64,000 nucleotides of DNA from Flavobacterium sp. UBA6135. Lineage in GTDB: Bacteria > Bacteroidota > Bacteroidia > Flavobacteriales > Flavobacteriaceae. A program made the translations under genes and the position numbers. Position 1 is the stretch's first letter, and each line of letters opens with the position of its first letter. The notes beneath the pieces were generated by a model that saw only the letters and a list, made by a program, of their open reading frames with translations, ran no database searches and was not told where the DNA came from. Location of the stretch: contig NZ_DIVJ01000014.1 of the NCBI RefSeq assembly GCF_002428305.1, forward strand, positions 1 to 64,000, written 5' to 3'. This document shows, piece after piece, positions 43,407 through 52,159 of the stretch.

Positions 43407-44450
43407 ATGTCAAAAAAAGTAGTAACATTCGGTGAGATAATGTTAAGATTAGCACCACAAGGATTTTTAAGATTTTCACAAGCAGACAATTTTGATGTTG
43501 TATATGGAGGAGGAGAATCAAACGTAGCGGTTTCATTAGCTAATTATGGAATTCCGGTTGATTTTGTAACCCGTTTACCAAAAAATGATATTGGTCAATG
43601 TGCCATGATGGAAATGCGTAAAAGAGGTGTTGGTGTTGATAAAATTGTTTGGGGAGGCGATCGTTTAGGAATTTATTTCTTGGAAACAGGAGCCGTAAGC
43701 AGAGGTAGTAAAGTAGTTTATGATAGAGCCCATTCTGCGATGTCGGAAATTCAACCGGGAATGATCAATTGGGAAGAAGTTTTTCAAGGAGCAGATTGGT
43801 TCCATTGGACAGGAATTACGCCTGCCATTTCTCAAAGCTCGGCCGATGTTTGTTTGGAAGCGGTAAAAACAGCCAGTAAAATGGGTGTAACCATTTCAAC
43901 CGACTTGAATTACCGTGCTAAATTATGGAAATATGGTGGTGACAGAGAAGCGATTATGACAGAACTAACTTCGTATTGCGATATCATTTTAGGTAACGAA
44001 GAAGATGCAGAAATGCATTTCGGAATCAAACCGGATGGTGCAGCAGTTCAAACGCATGGTCATGACGTAAAAGCGGAAGCCTTTTTATCAGTTTGTAAAC
44101 AAATGATGGAAAAATTCCCAAGAGCAAGCAAAGTGATTACCACTTTACGTGGTTCTATCTCAGCTTCTCATAATACATGGGCCGGAGTTTTATATGATGG
44201 AAAAGAAATGTTACAAACGCGTCAATATCAAATTACAGATATTGTAGATAGAGTAGGTGGTGGTGATAGTTTTATGGGTGGATTAATCTATGGTTTATTA
44301 ACCTATCCGGACGATGATCAAAATGCATTGGATTTTGCAGTAGCTGCTTCTTGTTTGAAACACACCATTAAAGGTGATGCCAACTTGGTTACTGTAGATG
44401 AAGTTCAAAAATTAATGGGAGGTGATGCTTCCGGTCGTGTAGCAAGATAA
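43407..44450 (+). CDS. kdgK: 2-dehydro-3-deoxygluconokinase (second copy)
   Basis: This 347-residue PfkB kinase is a diverged paralogue of its upstream neighbour, sharing VVTFGEIMLRLAPQGFLRFS, YGGGESNVAVSLANYG, DWFHWTGITPA, DLNYRAKLWKYGG and the C-terminal LMGGDASGRVAR. The catalytic motif is RVGGGDSFMGGL with Asp287. An insertion around residues 205-225 (PDGAAVQTHGHDVKAEAF) distinguishes it. It most likely phosphorylates KDG, perhaps with a different affinity or a related 2-keto sugar acid. The 92-bp gap before it could hold an internal promoter, but I see no clear -7 box. YhcH-family and eda genes follow closely. Confidence 0.9.
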   Translation: MSKKVVTFGEIMLRLAPQGFLRFSQADNFDVVYGGGESNVAVSLANYGIPVDFVTRLPKNDIGQCAMMEMRKRGVGVDKIVWGGDRLGIYFLETGAVSRGSKVVYDRAHSAMSEIQPGMINWEEVFQGADWFHWTGITPAISQSSADVCLEAVKTASKMGVTISTDLNYRAKLWKYGGDREAIMTELTSYCDIILGNEEDAEMHFGIKPDGAAVQTHGHDVKAEAFLSVCKQMMEKFPRASKVITTLRGSISASHNTWAGVLYDGKEMLQTRQYQITDIVDRVGGGDSFMGGLIYGLLTYPDDDQNALDFAVAASCLKHTIKGDANLVTVDEVQKLMGGDASGRVAR

Positions 44451-44452
44451 TC

Positions 44453-44902
44453 ATGATAGTAGATACACTAAATAACGCATCAAAATACACGAGTTTACAC
44501 CCATTGTTTACCAAAGCTTTTGAGTTTTTAAAAACAAATGATATCAATTCGTTGGAAGATGGAACAATTGAAATCACTGATGGTTTAAAAGTAATCGTTA
44601 GCAATAAAAAAGGAAAAACGCAAGAAGAAAGTTTAGCCAAATTTGAATGCCATAATCAAAATATCGACATTCAATTTTGTGCAAAAGGAGTAGAAACCAT
44701 CGCTTGGAAACCAAGAGAAAAATGTGTGACACCAAACGGAGAATACAACGCCGAAAAAGATGTTTTGTTTTTTAATGATGCACCGGATATGTTTTTTCAA
44801 TTAACGGATAATCAATTTGTTATTTTTTATCCGGATGATGTTCATGCTCCAATGATTGGTGATGATAACATCAAAAAATTAGTATTTAAAGTAAAAATTT
44901 AA
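44453..44902 (+). CDS. YhcH/YjgK/YiaL-family protein
   Basis: This 149-residue protein belongs to the YhcH/YjgK/YiaL (DUF386) cupin-like family, seen in KFECHNQNIDIQFCAKGVE and PDDVHAPMIGD, which carries likely metal ligands. Members are linked to sugar and sialic acid catabolism and are thought to act on sugar anomers or as isomerases or lyases, but the activity in pectin loci is unproven. It lies 2 bp after the second kdgK and 3 bp before eda, so it is part of the operon. It may assist opening or mutarotation of a uronate or keto sugar acid. Confidence 0.9.
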   Translation: MIVDTLNNASKYTSLHPLFTKAFEFLKTNDINSLEDGTIEITDGLKVIVSNKKGKTQEESLAKFECHNQNIDIQFCAKGVETIAWKPREKCVTPNGEYNAEKDVLFFNDAPDMFFQLTDNQFVIFYPDDVHAPMIGDDNIKKLVFKVKI

Positions 44903-44905
44903 GAG

Positions 44906-45565
44906 ATGAATAATAGTCAAAAAGTTTCTGAAGCTATTGTAAATCAAGGTATTTTACCCTTGTATTTCAATGCAGATGAAAACGTAACCATAGAAGTATT
45001 GAGAGCCATTTATCGTGCAGGAATTAAAGCGGTTGAATATACCAACCGTGGTGAAGCTGCTTTGAAAAACTTCGCTAAAATGGTTGAAGTTCGAAATGCT
45101 GAAATGCCCGATTTGTTGCTTGGAATTGGAACTATCAAAAATTTAGAGCAAGCCAAAGCATTTGAAAACATTGGAGCAGATTTTTACATCAGTCCCGGCT
45201 TTGTTCCGGAAGTAGCTCAGTATTTAATAGCAAAAGATTTGTTTTACAGCCCGGGTTGTATGACACCAACAGAAATTATTGCCGCTGAAAATGCCGGAGT
45301 AAAATTCATCAAACTTTTTCCCGGAAATATGCTTGGTCCTGATTTTTTAAGTGGTATCAAAGATATTTTTCCAAAATTAGTATTCATGCCAACCGGCGGA
45401 GTTGACACAACCAAAGAAAGCATTTCAAGTTGGTACAAAGCAGGCGTTTCTGCAGTAGGAATGGGAAGCAAGCTAATCAGCAAGCAATTAATGGCTGATC
45501 ATGATTATGCCACAATTGAAGCCGAAACCAAAAAAGTATTGGAAGTAATTCAATCTATAAAATAG
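44906..45565 (+). CDS. eda: Bifunctional KDPG/KHG aldolase Eda
   Basis: This 219-residue class I aldolase cleaves KDPG to pyruvate and glyceraldehyde-3-phosphate. It has the GILPLYFNADENV N-terminus, the AVEYTNRGEAAL segment with the conserved Glu, the LLGIGTI strand, FYISPGFVPEVA, and the Schiff-base Lys136 in VKFIKLFPGN, followed by the FMPTGGVDT phosphate loop. It completes both uronate branches. It is followed by a long GC-rich hairpin (45580-45631) and the half-length lacI gene. Confidence 0.94.
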   Translation: MNNSQKVSEAIVNQGILPLYFNADENVTIEVLRAIYRAGIKAVEYTNRGEAALKNFAKMVEVRNAEMPDLLLGIGTIKNLEQAKAFENIGADFYISPGFVPEVAQYLIAKDLFYSPGCMTPTEIIAAENAGVKFIKLFPGNMLGPDFLSGIKDIFPKLVFMPTGGVDTTKESISSWYKAGVSAVGMGSKLISKQLMADHDYATIEAETKKVLEVIQSIK

Positions 45566-45579
45566 AATTTTTTTAACAC

Positions 45580-45631
45580 CCTGGTGAGTGCAACTGTCAG
45601 TTCCTCACGCTGACAGAAAGCACTCAACAGG
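45580..45631. other. Long interrupted hairpin between eda and the short lacI gene
   Basis: CCTGGT-GAGTGC-AA-CTGTCAG (45580-45600) pairs with CTGACAG-AAA-GCACTC-AACAGG (45610-45631) around a 9-nt loop: 18 potential base pairs with one mismatch and one small internal loop. It is GC-rich against its surroundings. No T-run follows on the plus strand, so it is not a plain terminator. It may be an RNA processing or stability element, or a DNA palindrome bound by a regulator. Confidence 0.75.
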
Positions 45632-45650
45632 AAAAAAAACAATTTTAAAA

Positions 45651-46169
45651 ATGACGACATTAAAAAAAATATCACATTTAACGGGTTTTTCCATTTCAAC
45701 GATTTCAAAAGCGTTGAACGATAAGCATGATATTAATGTCGATACCAAAAAGATTATTCAAGAATTTGCTCTAAAGACAGATTACAAGCCTAATAAAAAT
45801 GCCTTGGCTTTACGAAGCAGTAAGTCAAGTATCATTGCAATTATTGTTCCGAGAATTAATAATGCCCTTTATAGTGAAATGCTATATGATATTCAAAAAT
45901 GTGCTTCCAAAAAAGGGTATAGAATGATGTTGTTTCAATCTTTTGAAGAAGTGGCAACAATTAAACATTATTTAGAAGATATTAATGATGGTAGTGTTGA
46001 TGCTGCAATTGTACTAACTATCAATAAAAACATTGAAAACGAAATTAGTTTGTCAAAAAGAAGAAATTTACCAACGGTATTTATCCAAATTAATCACGAA
46101 CAATCTAATTTTAACATCAAAGAAAGTTGTGCGGAATTATTTGAAAATTTACTCAAACAAATCAATTAA
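45651..46169 (+). CDS. Half-length LacI-family regulator
   Basis: This 172-residue protein has a complete LacI helix-turn-helix and hinge (TLKKISHLTGFSISTISKAL, then YKPNKNALALRSSKS). Only the first part of the sugar-binding domain follows (IIAIIVPRINNALYSEMLYD to VFIQINHEQ), with a short helix at the end (ESCAELFENLLKQIN). Full LacI proteins are about 340 residues, as in the neighbour at 52160. The missing C-terminal subdomain is not found in another frame; dctP begins 86 bp downstream. So it is either a stable short repressor, perhaps binding DNA as a dimer without normal effector response, or a truncated gene. I chose the ATG at 45651, just before the HTH. Confidence 0.8.
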   Translation: MTTLKKISHLTGFSISTISKALNDKHDINVDTKKIIQEFALKTDYKPNKNALALRSSKSSIIAIIVPRINNALYSEMLYDIQKCASKKGYRMMLFQSFEEVATIKHYLEDINDGSVDAAIVLTINKNIENEISLSKRRNLPTVFIQINHEQSNFNIKESCAELFENLLKQIN

Positions 46170-46255
46170 GAAATGCGACAAATTATCAAAATAGAAAGGG
46201 GTCAAATGACAAATAAAAGGTATTCATTGGCGAATAAAAAACTAAATAAGTAAAG

Positions 46256-47236
46256 ATGAAATTAAAATCAACTATACTATTTTCATTTTTAATCCTGTTG
46301 ATTTTCAATCAATGTGCTGAAATTAGTCAAACAAAAACGTTGAAATTGGCTCATGGTTTGGATGTTTCGCATTCTGTCCATTTAGCTATGGTAAAAATGG
46401 GTGAAGACTTAGCCGCAATTTCAGGAAATAAGATAAAATTAGAAATATATCCCAATCAGCAATTAGGAACAGAAAGAGAATGCATTGAACTGTTGCAAAT
46501 TGGAAGTTTGGATATGACCAAAGTTTCTGTTGGAGTTTTAGAAAATTTTGCACCAAAAATGAAAGTGTTTGGACTTCCTTTTCTTTTTAGAGACAGACAA
46601 CATTCTTTTTCGGTTTTAGATGGTCCGGTTGGAAAAGAATTGTTAGACGAGGGACTTGATTATTGGATAAAAGGATTAGGATATTACGACGCAGGAAGTA
46701 GAAGTTTCTATACAAAAACCCGACCAATTGATTCACCCTCCGATTTAAAAGGAATGAAAATCAGAGTAATGGAAAGCCCAACGGCTTATGAAATGATAAA
46801 AAGTTTTGGAGGTTCACCAACGCCCATTTCTTGGGGAGAATTATATACTTCGTTACAACAAGGTGTAGTGGATGGAGCTGAAAACAATCCGCCAAGTTTT
46901 TATTTATCAAGACATTATGAAGTTTGTAAATTCTATTCTATTGACGAACATACTGTTTTACCTGATGTTTTAATCATTGGTACAAACACATGGAATCGTT
47001 TCACAAAAGAGGAACAAGCTTGGATACAACAAGCAGTTCATAACTCAGTTGTTCACCAACGAAAACTATGGAAAATAGCCGAACAAGAAGCTTTGGATGA
47101 AGTAATTAAAGCCGGAGTACAAGTTTCGTATCCTGACAAAACAAAATTTAGAGCTACGGTTAATGGTATTTATGAACGAGTGAAACAAGATAAAGAAATG
47201 GCTCGATTAGTAATGGAAATTCAAGAAACGAAATAG
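46256..47236 (+). CDS. dctP: TRAP transporter substrate-binding protein DctP, predicted lipoprotein
   Basis: This 326-residue protein is a DctP-family solute receptor. Visible features are LKLAHGLDVSHSVH at the N-terminus, GTERECIELLQIGSLDM, the conserved arginine strand GMKIRVMESP, GGSPTPISWGELYTSLQQGVVDGAENN, and a C-terminal helical region. The N-terminal signal ends in a lipobox-like FNQC (Cys20), so it may be lipid-anchored instead of freely periplasmic. It begins a DctPQM set and should bind uronates or oligouronates delivered by the SusCD system. The conserved arginine pairs with the substrate carboxylate in this family. Confidence 0.93.
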   Translation: MKLKSTILFSFLILLIFNQCAEISQTKTLKLAHGLDVSHSVHLAMVKMGEDLAAISGNKIKLEIYPNQQLGTERECIELLQIGSLDMTKVSVGVLENFAPKMKVFGLPFLFRDRQHSFSVLDGPVGKELLDEGLDYWIKGLGYYDAGSRSFYTKTRPIDSPSDLKGMKIRVMESPTAYEMIKSFGGSPTPISWGELYTSLQQGVVDGAENNPPSFYLSRHYEVCKFYSIDEHTVLPDVLIIGTNTWNRFTKEEQAWIQQAVHNSVVHQRKLWKIAEQEALDEVIKAGVQVSYPDKTKFRATVNGIYERVKQDKEMARLVMEIQETK

Positions 47237-47237
47237 T

Positions 47238-47699
47238 ATGAAATTTAGAAGTAAAGTAGATAAAGTACTGGAAGTGGCCCTAATAACAATTTTAAGTGTT
47301 ATGGTTCTGAACGTGTTATGGCAAGTTACTACTCGTTTTATTATGGGTAACCCCAGTTCGTTTACAGATGAATTGGCTCGCTATTTAATGATATGGTTAG
47401 GCGTTTTGGGAGCTGCTTATGTTTCAGGTAAAAATATGCATGTGGCAATTGATATTTTACCACAACAATTTTCTTTAGAAACCCAAAAGAAATTCAGATT
47501 TGTAGTGTTTTCAATGGTTATATTGTTTGCCTTTTTTGCCTTTTTTATTGGCGGACTCCGATTAGTATATATCACTTACACCTTAAATCAATATTCCCCG
47601 GGTTTACAAATGCCTTTAGCCGCTATTTATTTTGTTATACCACTTAGCGGATTGTTGATTGTATATTATAAAATTTCAGATATTTTAAATCTTAAATAA
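47238..47699 (+). CDS. dctQ: TRAP transporter small membrane subunit DctQ
   Basis: This 153-residue protein has four membrane segments (about 12-32, 47-65, 86-108 and 125-147) and the DctQ motif FTDELARYLMIWLGVLGAAY. It forms the inner-membrane complex with DctM. It begins one base after the dctP stop, and its stop codon shares one base with the dctM start (TAATG). The neighbours show the complex imports uronates using a sodium or proton gradient. Confidence 0.93.
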   Translation: MKFRSKVDKVLEVALITILSVMVLNVLWQVTTRFIMGNPSSFTDELARYLMIWLGVLGAAYVSGKNMHVAIDILPQQFSLETQKKFRFVVFSMVILFAFFAFFIGGLRLVYITYTLNQYSPGLQMPLAAIYFVIPLSGLLIVYYKISDILNLK

Positions 47700-48994
47700 T
47701 GGATTATTTACCAATTTTTGTTTTAGTATTTAGCTTTGTGTTTTTTCTAAGCATAGGAACTCCTGTTGCTTGGAGTATTTCAATAGCATCGCTATTAACC
47801 ATGCTGGTTAGTATTCCATTATTGCCATCGGTTACCACAGTTTCACAACGAATGGGAACGGGTTTGGATAGTTTTGCACTACTCGCGATTCCGTTTTTTA
47901 TATTATCCGGACAATTAATGAACAAAGGCGGCATTGCTCATCGACTGATTGCTTTTGCTAAAACATTGGTGGGAGCTTTACCCGGCGGTTTAGCATTAAT
48001 AAACGTCATTGGAGCCATGCTAATGGGAGCAATTGCAGGTTCTGCAATGGCATCAGCCTCTGCGATGGGAAGTATTCTTGGTCCTGAAATGGAAAAAGAA
48101 GGGTATTCGAAAGAATTTGGTGCAGCAGTAAACATTACGTCATCAACATTAGGTCTTGTAATTCCTCCGAGTAATGTGTTGATTGTTTATTCTTTAGCTA
48201 GTGGTGGCGTTTCCATTGCGGCATTATTTTTAGCTGGTTATATTCCGGGAATTTTGACTGGTTTGTTTTTGATGGTATTGGCTTATTTCTGGGCAAAAAA
48301 GAAAAAATATAAATTGGGAGAAAGAAGCAGTCTTAAAAATGTGGCAAAAACATTTTTTGCCGCTTTACCGAGTTTATTGTTATTGATTATTGTTATTGGA
48401 GGTATCGTTGCCGGCGTTTTTACGGCAACGGAAGCTTCTGCTGTAGCGGTACTTTATACATTAATTTTAGGTTTTGTATACAAAGAAATTCGCACTCGTG
48501 ATTTACCTAAAATTCTTTTAGAATCTTCAATAACAACCGCGGTTGTCATGCTGTTGATTGGAGCTTCAATGAGTATGTCATGGGTAATGTCGTATGAAAA
48601 CATTCCACAAGATATAACCACCAGTTTATTGTCTATTAGTGACAACAAAATAATCATTCTTCTGATAATCAACCTTTTATTGTTGTTCGTTGGAATTTTT
48701 ATGGACATGACTCCGGCAGTATTAATTTTTACACCTATTTTTTTACCGGTTGTCACCAAATTAGGAATTGATCCGGTGCATTTCGGAATTATCATGGTGC
48801 TTAATTTGAGTATTGGTTTGTGTACACCTCCCGTAGGATCCGTATTGTTTGTTGGAGTAGGGGTTGCCAAAACTACCATTCAAAAAGTCATAAAACCATT
48901 GATACCCTTATTTTTAGTAATGATTTTTGCATTGCTATTAGTCACCTATATACCTGCACTTTCAATGTGGTTGCCACAATTGTTTAACTTATAA
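47699..48994 (+). CDS. dctM: TRAP transporter large permease DctM
   Basis: This 431-residue permease has about 12 membrane segments. Conserved stretches are the N-terminal FVFFLSIGTPVAWSISIASL, the LLAIPFFILSGQLMNKGGIA segment, GAIAGSAMASASAMGSILGPEM, ITSSTLGLVIPPSNVLIVYS and the late MDMTPAVLIFTPIFLPV and SIGLCTPPVGSVLFVG motifs. It is the transport channel of the DctPQM complex and runs on the ion gradient. uxaB begins 11 bp downstream. Confidence 0.95.
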   Translation: MDYLPIFVLVFSFVFFLSIGTPVAWSISIASLLTMLVSIPLLPSVTTVSQRMGTGLDSFALLAIPFFILSGQLMNKGGIAHRLIAFAKTLVGALPGGLALINVIGAMLMGAIAGSAMASASAMGSILGPEMEKEGYSKEFGAAVNITSSTLGLVIPPSNVLIVYSLASGGVSIAALFLAGYIPGILTGLFLMVLAYFWAKKKKYKLGERSSLKNVAKTFFAALPSLLLLIIVIGGIVAGVFTATEASAVAVLYTLILGFVYKEIRTRDLPKILLESSITTAVVMLLIGASMSMSWVMSYENIPQDITTSLLSISDNKIIILLIINLLLLFVGIFMDMTPAVLIFTPIFLPVVTKLGIDPVHFGIIMVLNLSIGLCTPPVGSVLFVGVGVAKTTIQKVIKPLIPLFLVMIFALLLVTYIPALSMWLPQLFNL

Positions 48995-49005
48995 TACCCT
49001 TACTT

Positions 49006-50478
49006 ATGTTTGAATCAAATGCTGTAAAGAAACTATTAAATAGAGACACTACTCAAAACACAAATAAACTCCCAATCAAAGTTTTACAATTTGGTGAAGG
49101 TAACTTTTTGAGAGCTTTTGTTGATTATGCTTTTCAAGTTTTAAATAAAGAAATAAATTACAATGCCGGAATAGCAGTTGTACAACCTCTTGATAATGGA
49201 TTGGTGCCAATGCTTAATCAGCAAGACGGATTGTATACATTATTTATGAATGGTATAAAAAAAGGAGAACAAATTCAAGAAATTGAATTGATTACTAATA
49301 TTGTTAAAGGAGTGAATACGTATACTCATTTTGACGATTATGTGGCTTTAGCAAGAATTGAATCTTTGGAGTTTGTAATCTCGAACACCACAGAAGCCGG
49401 AATAGAATACGTGGATACGGACACCATTTTAATGCGACCTCCCAATTCTTTCCCTGCAAAATTGACGGTTTTATTATACGAACGTTACAGCTATTTTAAA
49501 GGTGATACCTCAAAAGGATTGACCATAATTCCATGTGAATTAATCAATTACAATGCCGATACGTTAAAAGAAATTTTATTAAAACTTGCCGATTTATGGC
49601 AATTGGAAGAAGGTTATAAAAATTGGCTTACATCAAGTTGTACTTTCCACAACACGTTAGTGGACCGAATTGTTCCCGGGTATCCAAGAAATGAAATTGA
49701 AGAATACAACAGCAAATTGGACTATCAAGACAATTTGATGGTTACAGCTGAACCGTTTTTTTTGTGGGTTATTGAAGGCGATGAAAAACTGAAAGCGAAA
49801 TTACCGTTCCACAAAACCAATTTAGATGTAAAAATTGTTGCGGACATGCAACCGTATCGTACAAGAAAAGTGCGTATTTTAAACGGAGCTCACACGGCAC
49901 TAGTACCTTTTTCAATTTTATTTGGAAATGAAACCGTGAAAGAAACTTTAGACAATCCTTTTACCGAAGATTTTGTAACCAAAGTAATTTTTGACGAAAT
50001 CAACCCAACACTTCCAATGGAAAAAGAGGAGTTAGATATCTTTTCAGAGGAAATTTTAGATCGTTTCAGAAATCCGTTTATCAAACATCAATTATCAGAT
50101 ATTGCTTTAAATTCAGTTTCAAAATTTAAAGTGAGAGTACTTCCAAGTTTGTTAGAATATGTGGAATTGAATAAAAAATTACCGGTTCATTTGACATTTT
50201 CTCTGGCTTGTTTAATTCGATTTTATAAAAAAGAATGGCAAGACAGAATACTGCCAATTAATGACACAAAAGATATTGTTTTGTTTTTTGAAACTATTTG
50301 GAAATCAAATGATTTAAATGATGTAGTTAAACAAACACTTTCGAATTTAGATTTTTGGGAACAAGATTTAAATAGCGTTTCCGGTTTATCGGAAGCACTA
50401 GTTTTTGCTTTAAATGAAATAGAAAATAACGGTATTGAAATCGGATTTACAAATTTTAAAAATCACTATCGTTCTTAA
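49006..50478 (+). CDS. uxaB: Tagaturonate reductase UxaB
   Basis: This 490-residue NAD-dependent enzyme of the mannitol dehydrogenase family reduces tagaturonate (from UxaC) to altronate. It has the dinucleotide-binding VLQFGEGNFLRAFVDYAFQ segment, the ISNTTEAGIEY strand, the CTFHNTLVDRIVPGYPR catalytic region and the core RKVRILNGAHTALVPFSIL, where the lysine and asparagine are conserved in the family. The length and the neighbouring uxaA argue for tagaturonate reductase over fructuronate reductase UxuB. It lies between dctM and uxaA with short gaps. Confidence 0.93.
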   Translation: MFESNAVKKLLNRDTTQNTNKLPIKVLQFGEGNFLRAFVDYAFQVLNKEINYNAGIAVVQPLDNGLVPMLNQQDGLYTLFMNGIKKGEQIQEIELITNIVKGVNTYTHFDDYVALARIESLEFVISNTTEAGIEYVDTDTILMRPPNSFPAKLTVLLYERYSYFKGDTSKGLTIIPCELINYNADTLKEILLKLADLWQLEEGYKNWLTSSCTFHNTLVDRIVPGYPRNEIEEYNSKLDYQDNLMVTAEPFFLWVIEGDEKLKAKLPFHKTNLDVKIVADMQPYRTRKVRILNGAHTALVPFSILFGNETVKETLDNPFTEDFVTKVIFDEINPTLPMEKEELDIFSEEILDRFRNPFIKHQLSDIALNSVSKFKVRVLPSLLEYVELNKKLPVHLTFSLACLIRFYKKEWQDRILPINDTKDIVLFFETIWKSNDLNDVVKQTLSNLDFWEQDLNSVSGLSEALVFALNEIENNGIEIGFTNFKNHYRS

Positions 50479-50488
50479 TTAAACGACC

Positions 50489-52099
50489 ATGCAAAAGAAA
50501 TTAATAAAAGTACACCCTTCAGATAATATAATCGTTGCTTTAGTCGACATTGAACAAGGCGAAACCATTGCATTTGAAGGAATAGAAATAATTACAGCCA
50601 CCGCTGTAAAAGCAAAACATAAAATTGCTGAAGTAGATTTTGCCATTGGTGACAGCATTTATATGTATGGTGTCTTGATTGGTAAAGCGAGCCAACCCAT
50701 TCAAAAAGGTGAAGTAATCACAATATCTAACGTAAAACATCAAAGCGGGAAAGTTTCTCATAAAACAGAAACAACTTCTTGGAATCCACCAAATGTTGAC
50801 AAATGGAAAGACCGAACTTTTATGGGGTACCACAGAAGTGACGGACAAGTGGGAACTGCCAATGTTTGGTTATTCTTCCCTTTGGTTTTTTGTGAAAATA
50901 AAAATATCGAACGTTTAAAAGAAGTATTCGAAGAGTTAGTTCCTAAAAAGACGGATGCTTATAAACAGCTTTTACGTTCATTAATTTCTAATAATCCGGA
51001 AACTTCCTCGGAAAACGAACGTGTTGAAAAACCAACCTTTGACAATATTGAAGTAAAATTCATCACACATCAAGGCGGCTGTGGTGGAATCCGACAAGAT
51101 TCTGAAAGTTTAGCCCGACTTCTTGCAGGATATGTCAATAACCCTAATGTAGCCGGTGCAACTGTTTTGAGTTTAGGTTGTCAAAATTTGCAAATTGAAT
51201 TGTTTCAAAAAACCTTAAAAGCAATCAATCCAAATTTGAATAAAGAAGTGATAATCTACGAACAACAACAAATGGGAACTGTAGACCACATGCTTCAAAC
51301 CATAATTAAAGATTCTTATGAAGCAATAAAACGAGCCAATCAAATTGAACGCAAACCCGCACCGTTATCTAAACTTTGTATTGGATTGGAATGCGGCGGA
51401 TCGGATGGTTTTTCAGGAATTTCTGCTAATCCAGCATTAGGACATGTGTCCGATGTTTTAGCGGCTTTGGGTGGAAAAAGTATTTTGGCCGAGTTTCCGG
51501 AATTGTGTGGCGTGGAACAAGAGTTAATGAACCGCTGTGTCACCGAAGAGAAAGCCAACAAGTTTTTATCATTGATGAAAGCATATGAAAAATCAGTAGT
51601 GGATGCCGGTTCCGGTTTTGATATGAACCCATCACCTGGAAATATAAAAGATGGTTTGATTACCGATGCAATGAAATCGGCTGGTGCAGCAAAAAAAGGG
51701 GGTACATCTCCAGTTGTTGATGTTTTGGATTATGGTGAATATGTTACTGAATCAGGATTAAATTTATTAAATACTCCGGGTAATGATGTGGAAAGTACCA
51801 CAGCAATGGTGGGGTCTGGAGCAACCATTGTTTTATTTACAACAGGATTAGGAACTCCAACAGGAAATCCAATTACTCCGGTTATTAAAGTAGCTTCTAA
51901 TTCAATATTAGCTCAACGAATGAGTGATATTATTGATATTGATACCGGTGCTGTAATTGATGGCTCAAAAACAATCGAAGAAGTGGGAGAAACTATTTTA
52001 GACTATATAATTGAAGTGGCTAGTGGACGAATTATTTCTAAAGCAAGCCAATTAAACCAAGATGATTTTATTCCTTGGAAACGAGGCGTATCATTATAA
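50489..52099 (+). CDS. uxaA: Altronate dehydratase UxaA
   Basis: This 536-residue enzyme dehydrates altronate to KDG. It has an N-terminal SAF domain (about 1-85) joined to the catalytic UxaA/GarD part, with FMGYHRSDGQVGTANVWLF, the metal-site HQGGCGGIRQDSESLARLLA, SLGCQN, LCIGLECGGSDGFSGISANP and the C-terminal GNPITPVIKVASNS motif. It is the last gene of the operon that starts with kduI, and joins the saturated branch to KdgK and Eda. A strong bidirectional terminator follows. Confidence 0.95.
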   Translation: MQKKLIKVHPSDNIIVALVDIEQGETIAFEGIEIITATAVKAKHKIAEVDFAIGDSIYMYGVLIGKASQPIQKGEVITISNVKHQSGKVSHKTETTSWNPPNVDKWKDRTFMGYHRSDGQVGTANVWLFFPLVFCENKNIERLKEVFEELVPKKTDAYKQLLRSLISNNPETSSENERVEKPTFDNIEVKFITHQGGCGGIRQDSESLARLLAGYVNNPNVAGATVLSLGCQNLQIELFQKTLKAINPNLNKEVIIYEQQQMGTVDHMLQTIIKDSYEAIKRANQIERKPAPLSKLCIGLECGGSDGFSGISANPALGHVSDVLAALGGKSILAEFPELCGVEQELMNRCVTEEKANKFLSLMKAYEKSVVDAGSGFDMNPSPGNIKDGLITDAMKSAGAAKKGGTSPVVDVLDYGEYVTESGLNLLNTPGNDVESTTAMVGSGATIVLFTTGLGTPTGNPITPVIKVASNSILAQRMSDIIDIDTGAVIDGSKTIEEVGETILDYIIEVASGRIISKASQLNQDDFIPWKRGVSL

Positions 52100-52122
52100 T
52101 TTTTCGTTAGTAACTAGTGTTA

Positions 52123-52157
52123 AAAATCCGTTTAGAATGTTATTCCAAACGGATTTT
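52123..52157. terminator. Bidirectional terminator between uxaA and lacI
   Basis: AAAATCCGTTT (52123-52133) pairs with AAACGGATTTT (52147-52157), with an inner GAAT/ATTC stem. A-run and T-run flank it, and it lies between convergent genes. Confidence 0.9.
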
Positions 52158-52159
52158 TT

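Noticed and set aside
45580..45631. Terminator at the end of eda
   Set aside because: No T-run follows the stem on the plus strand and operon genes continue downstream; kept only as an unexplained hairpin.
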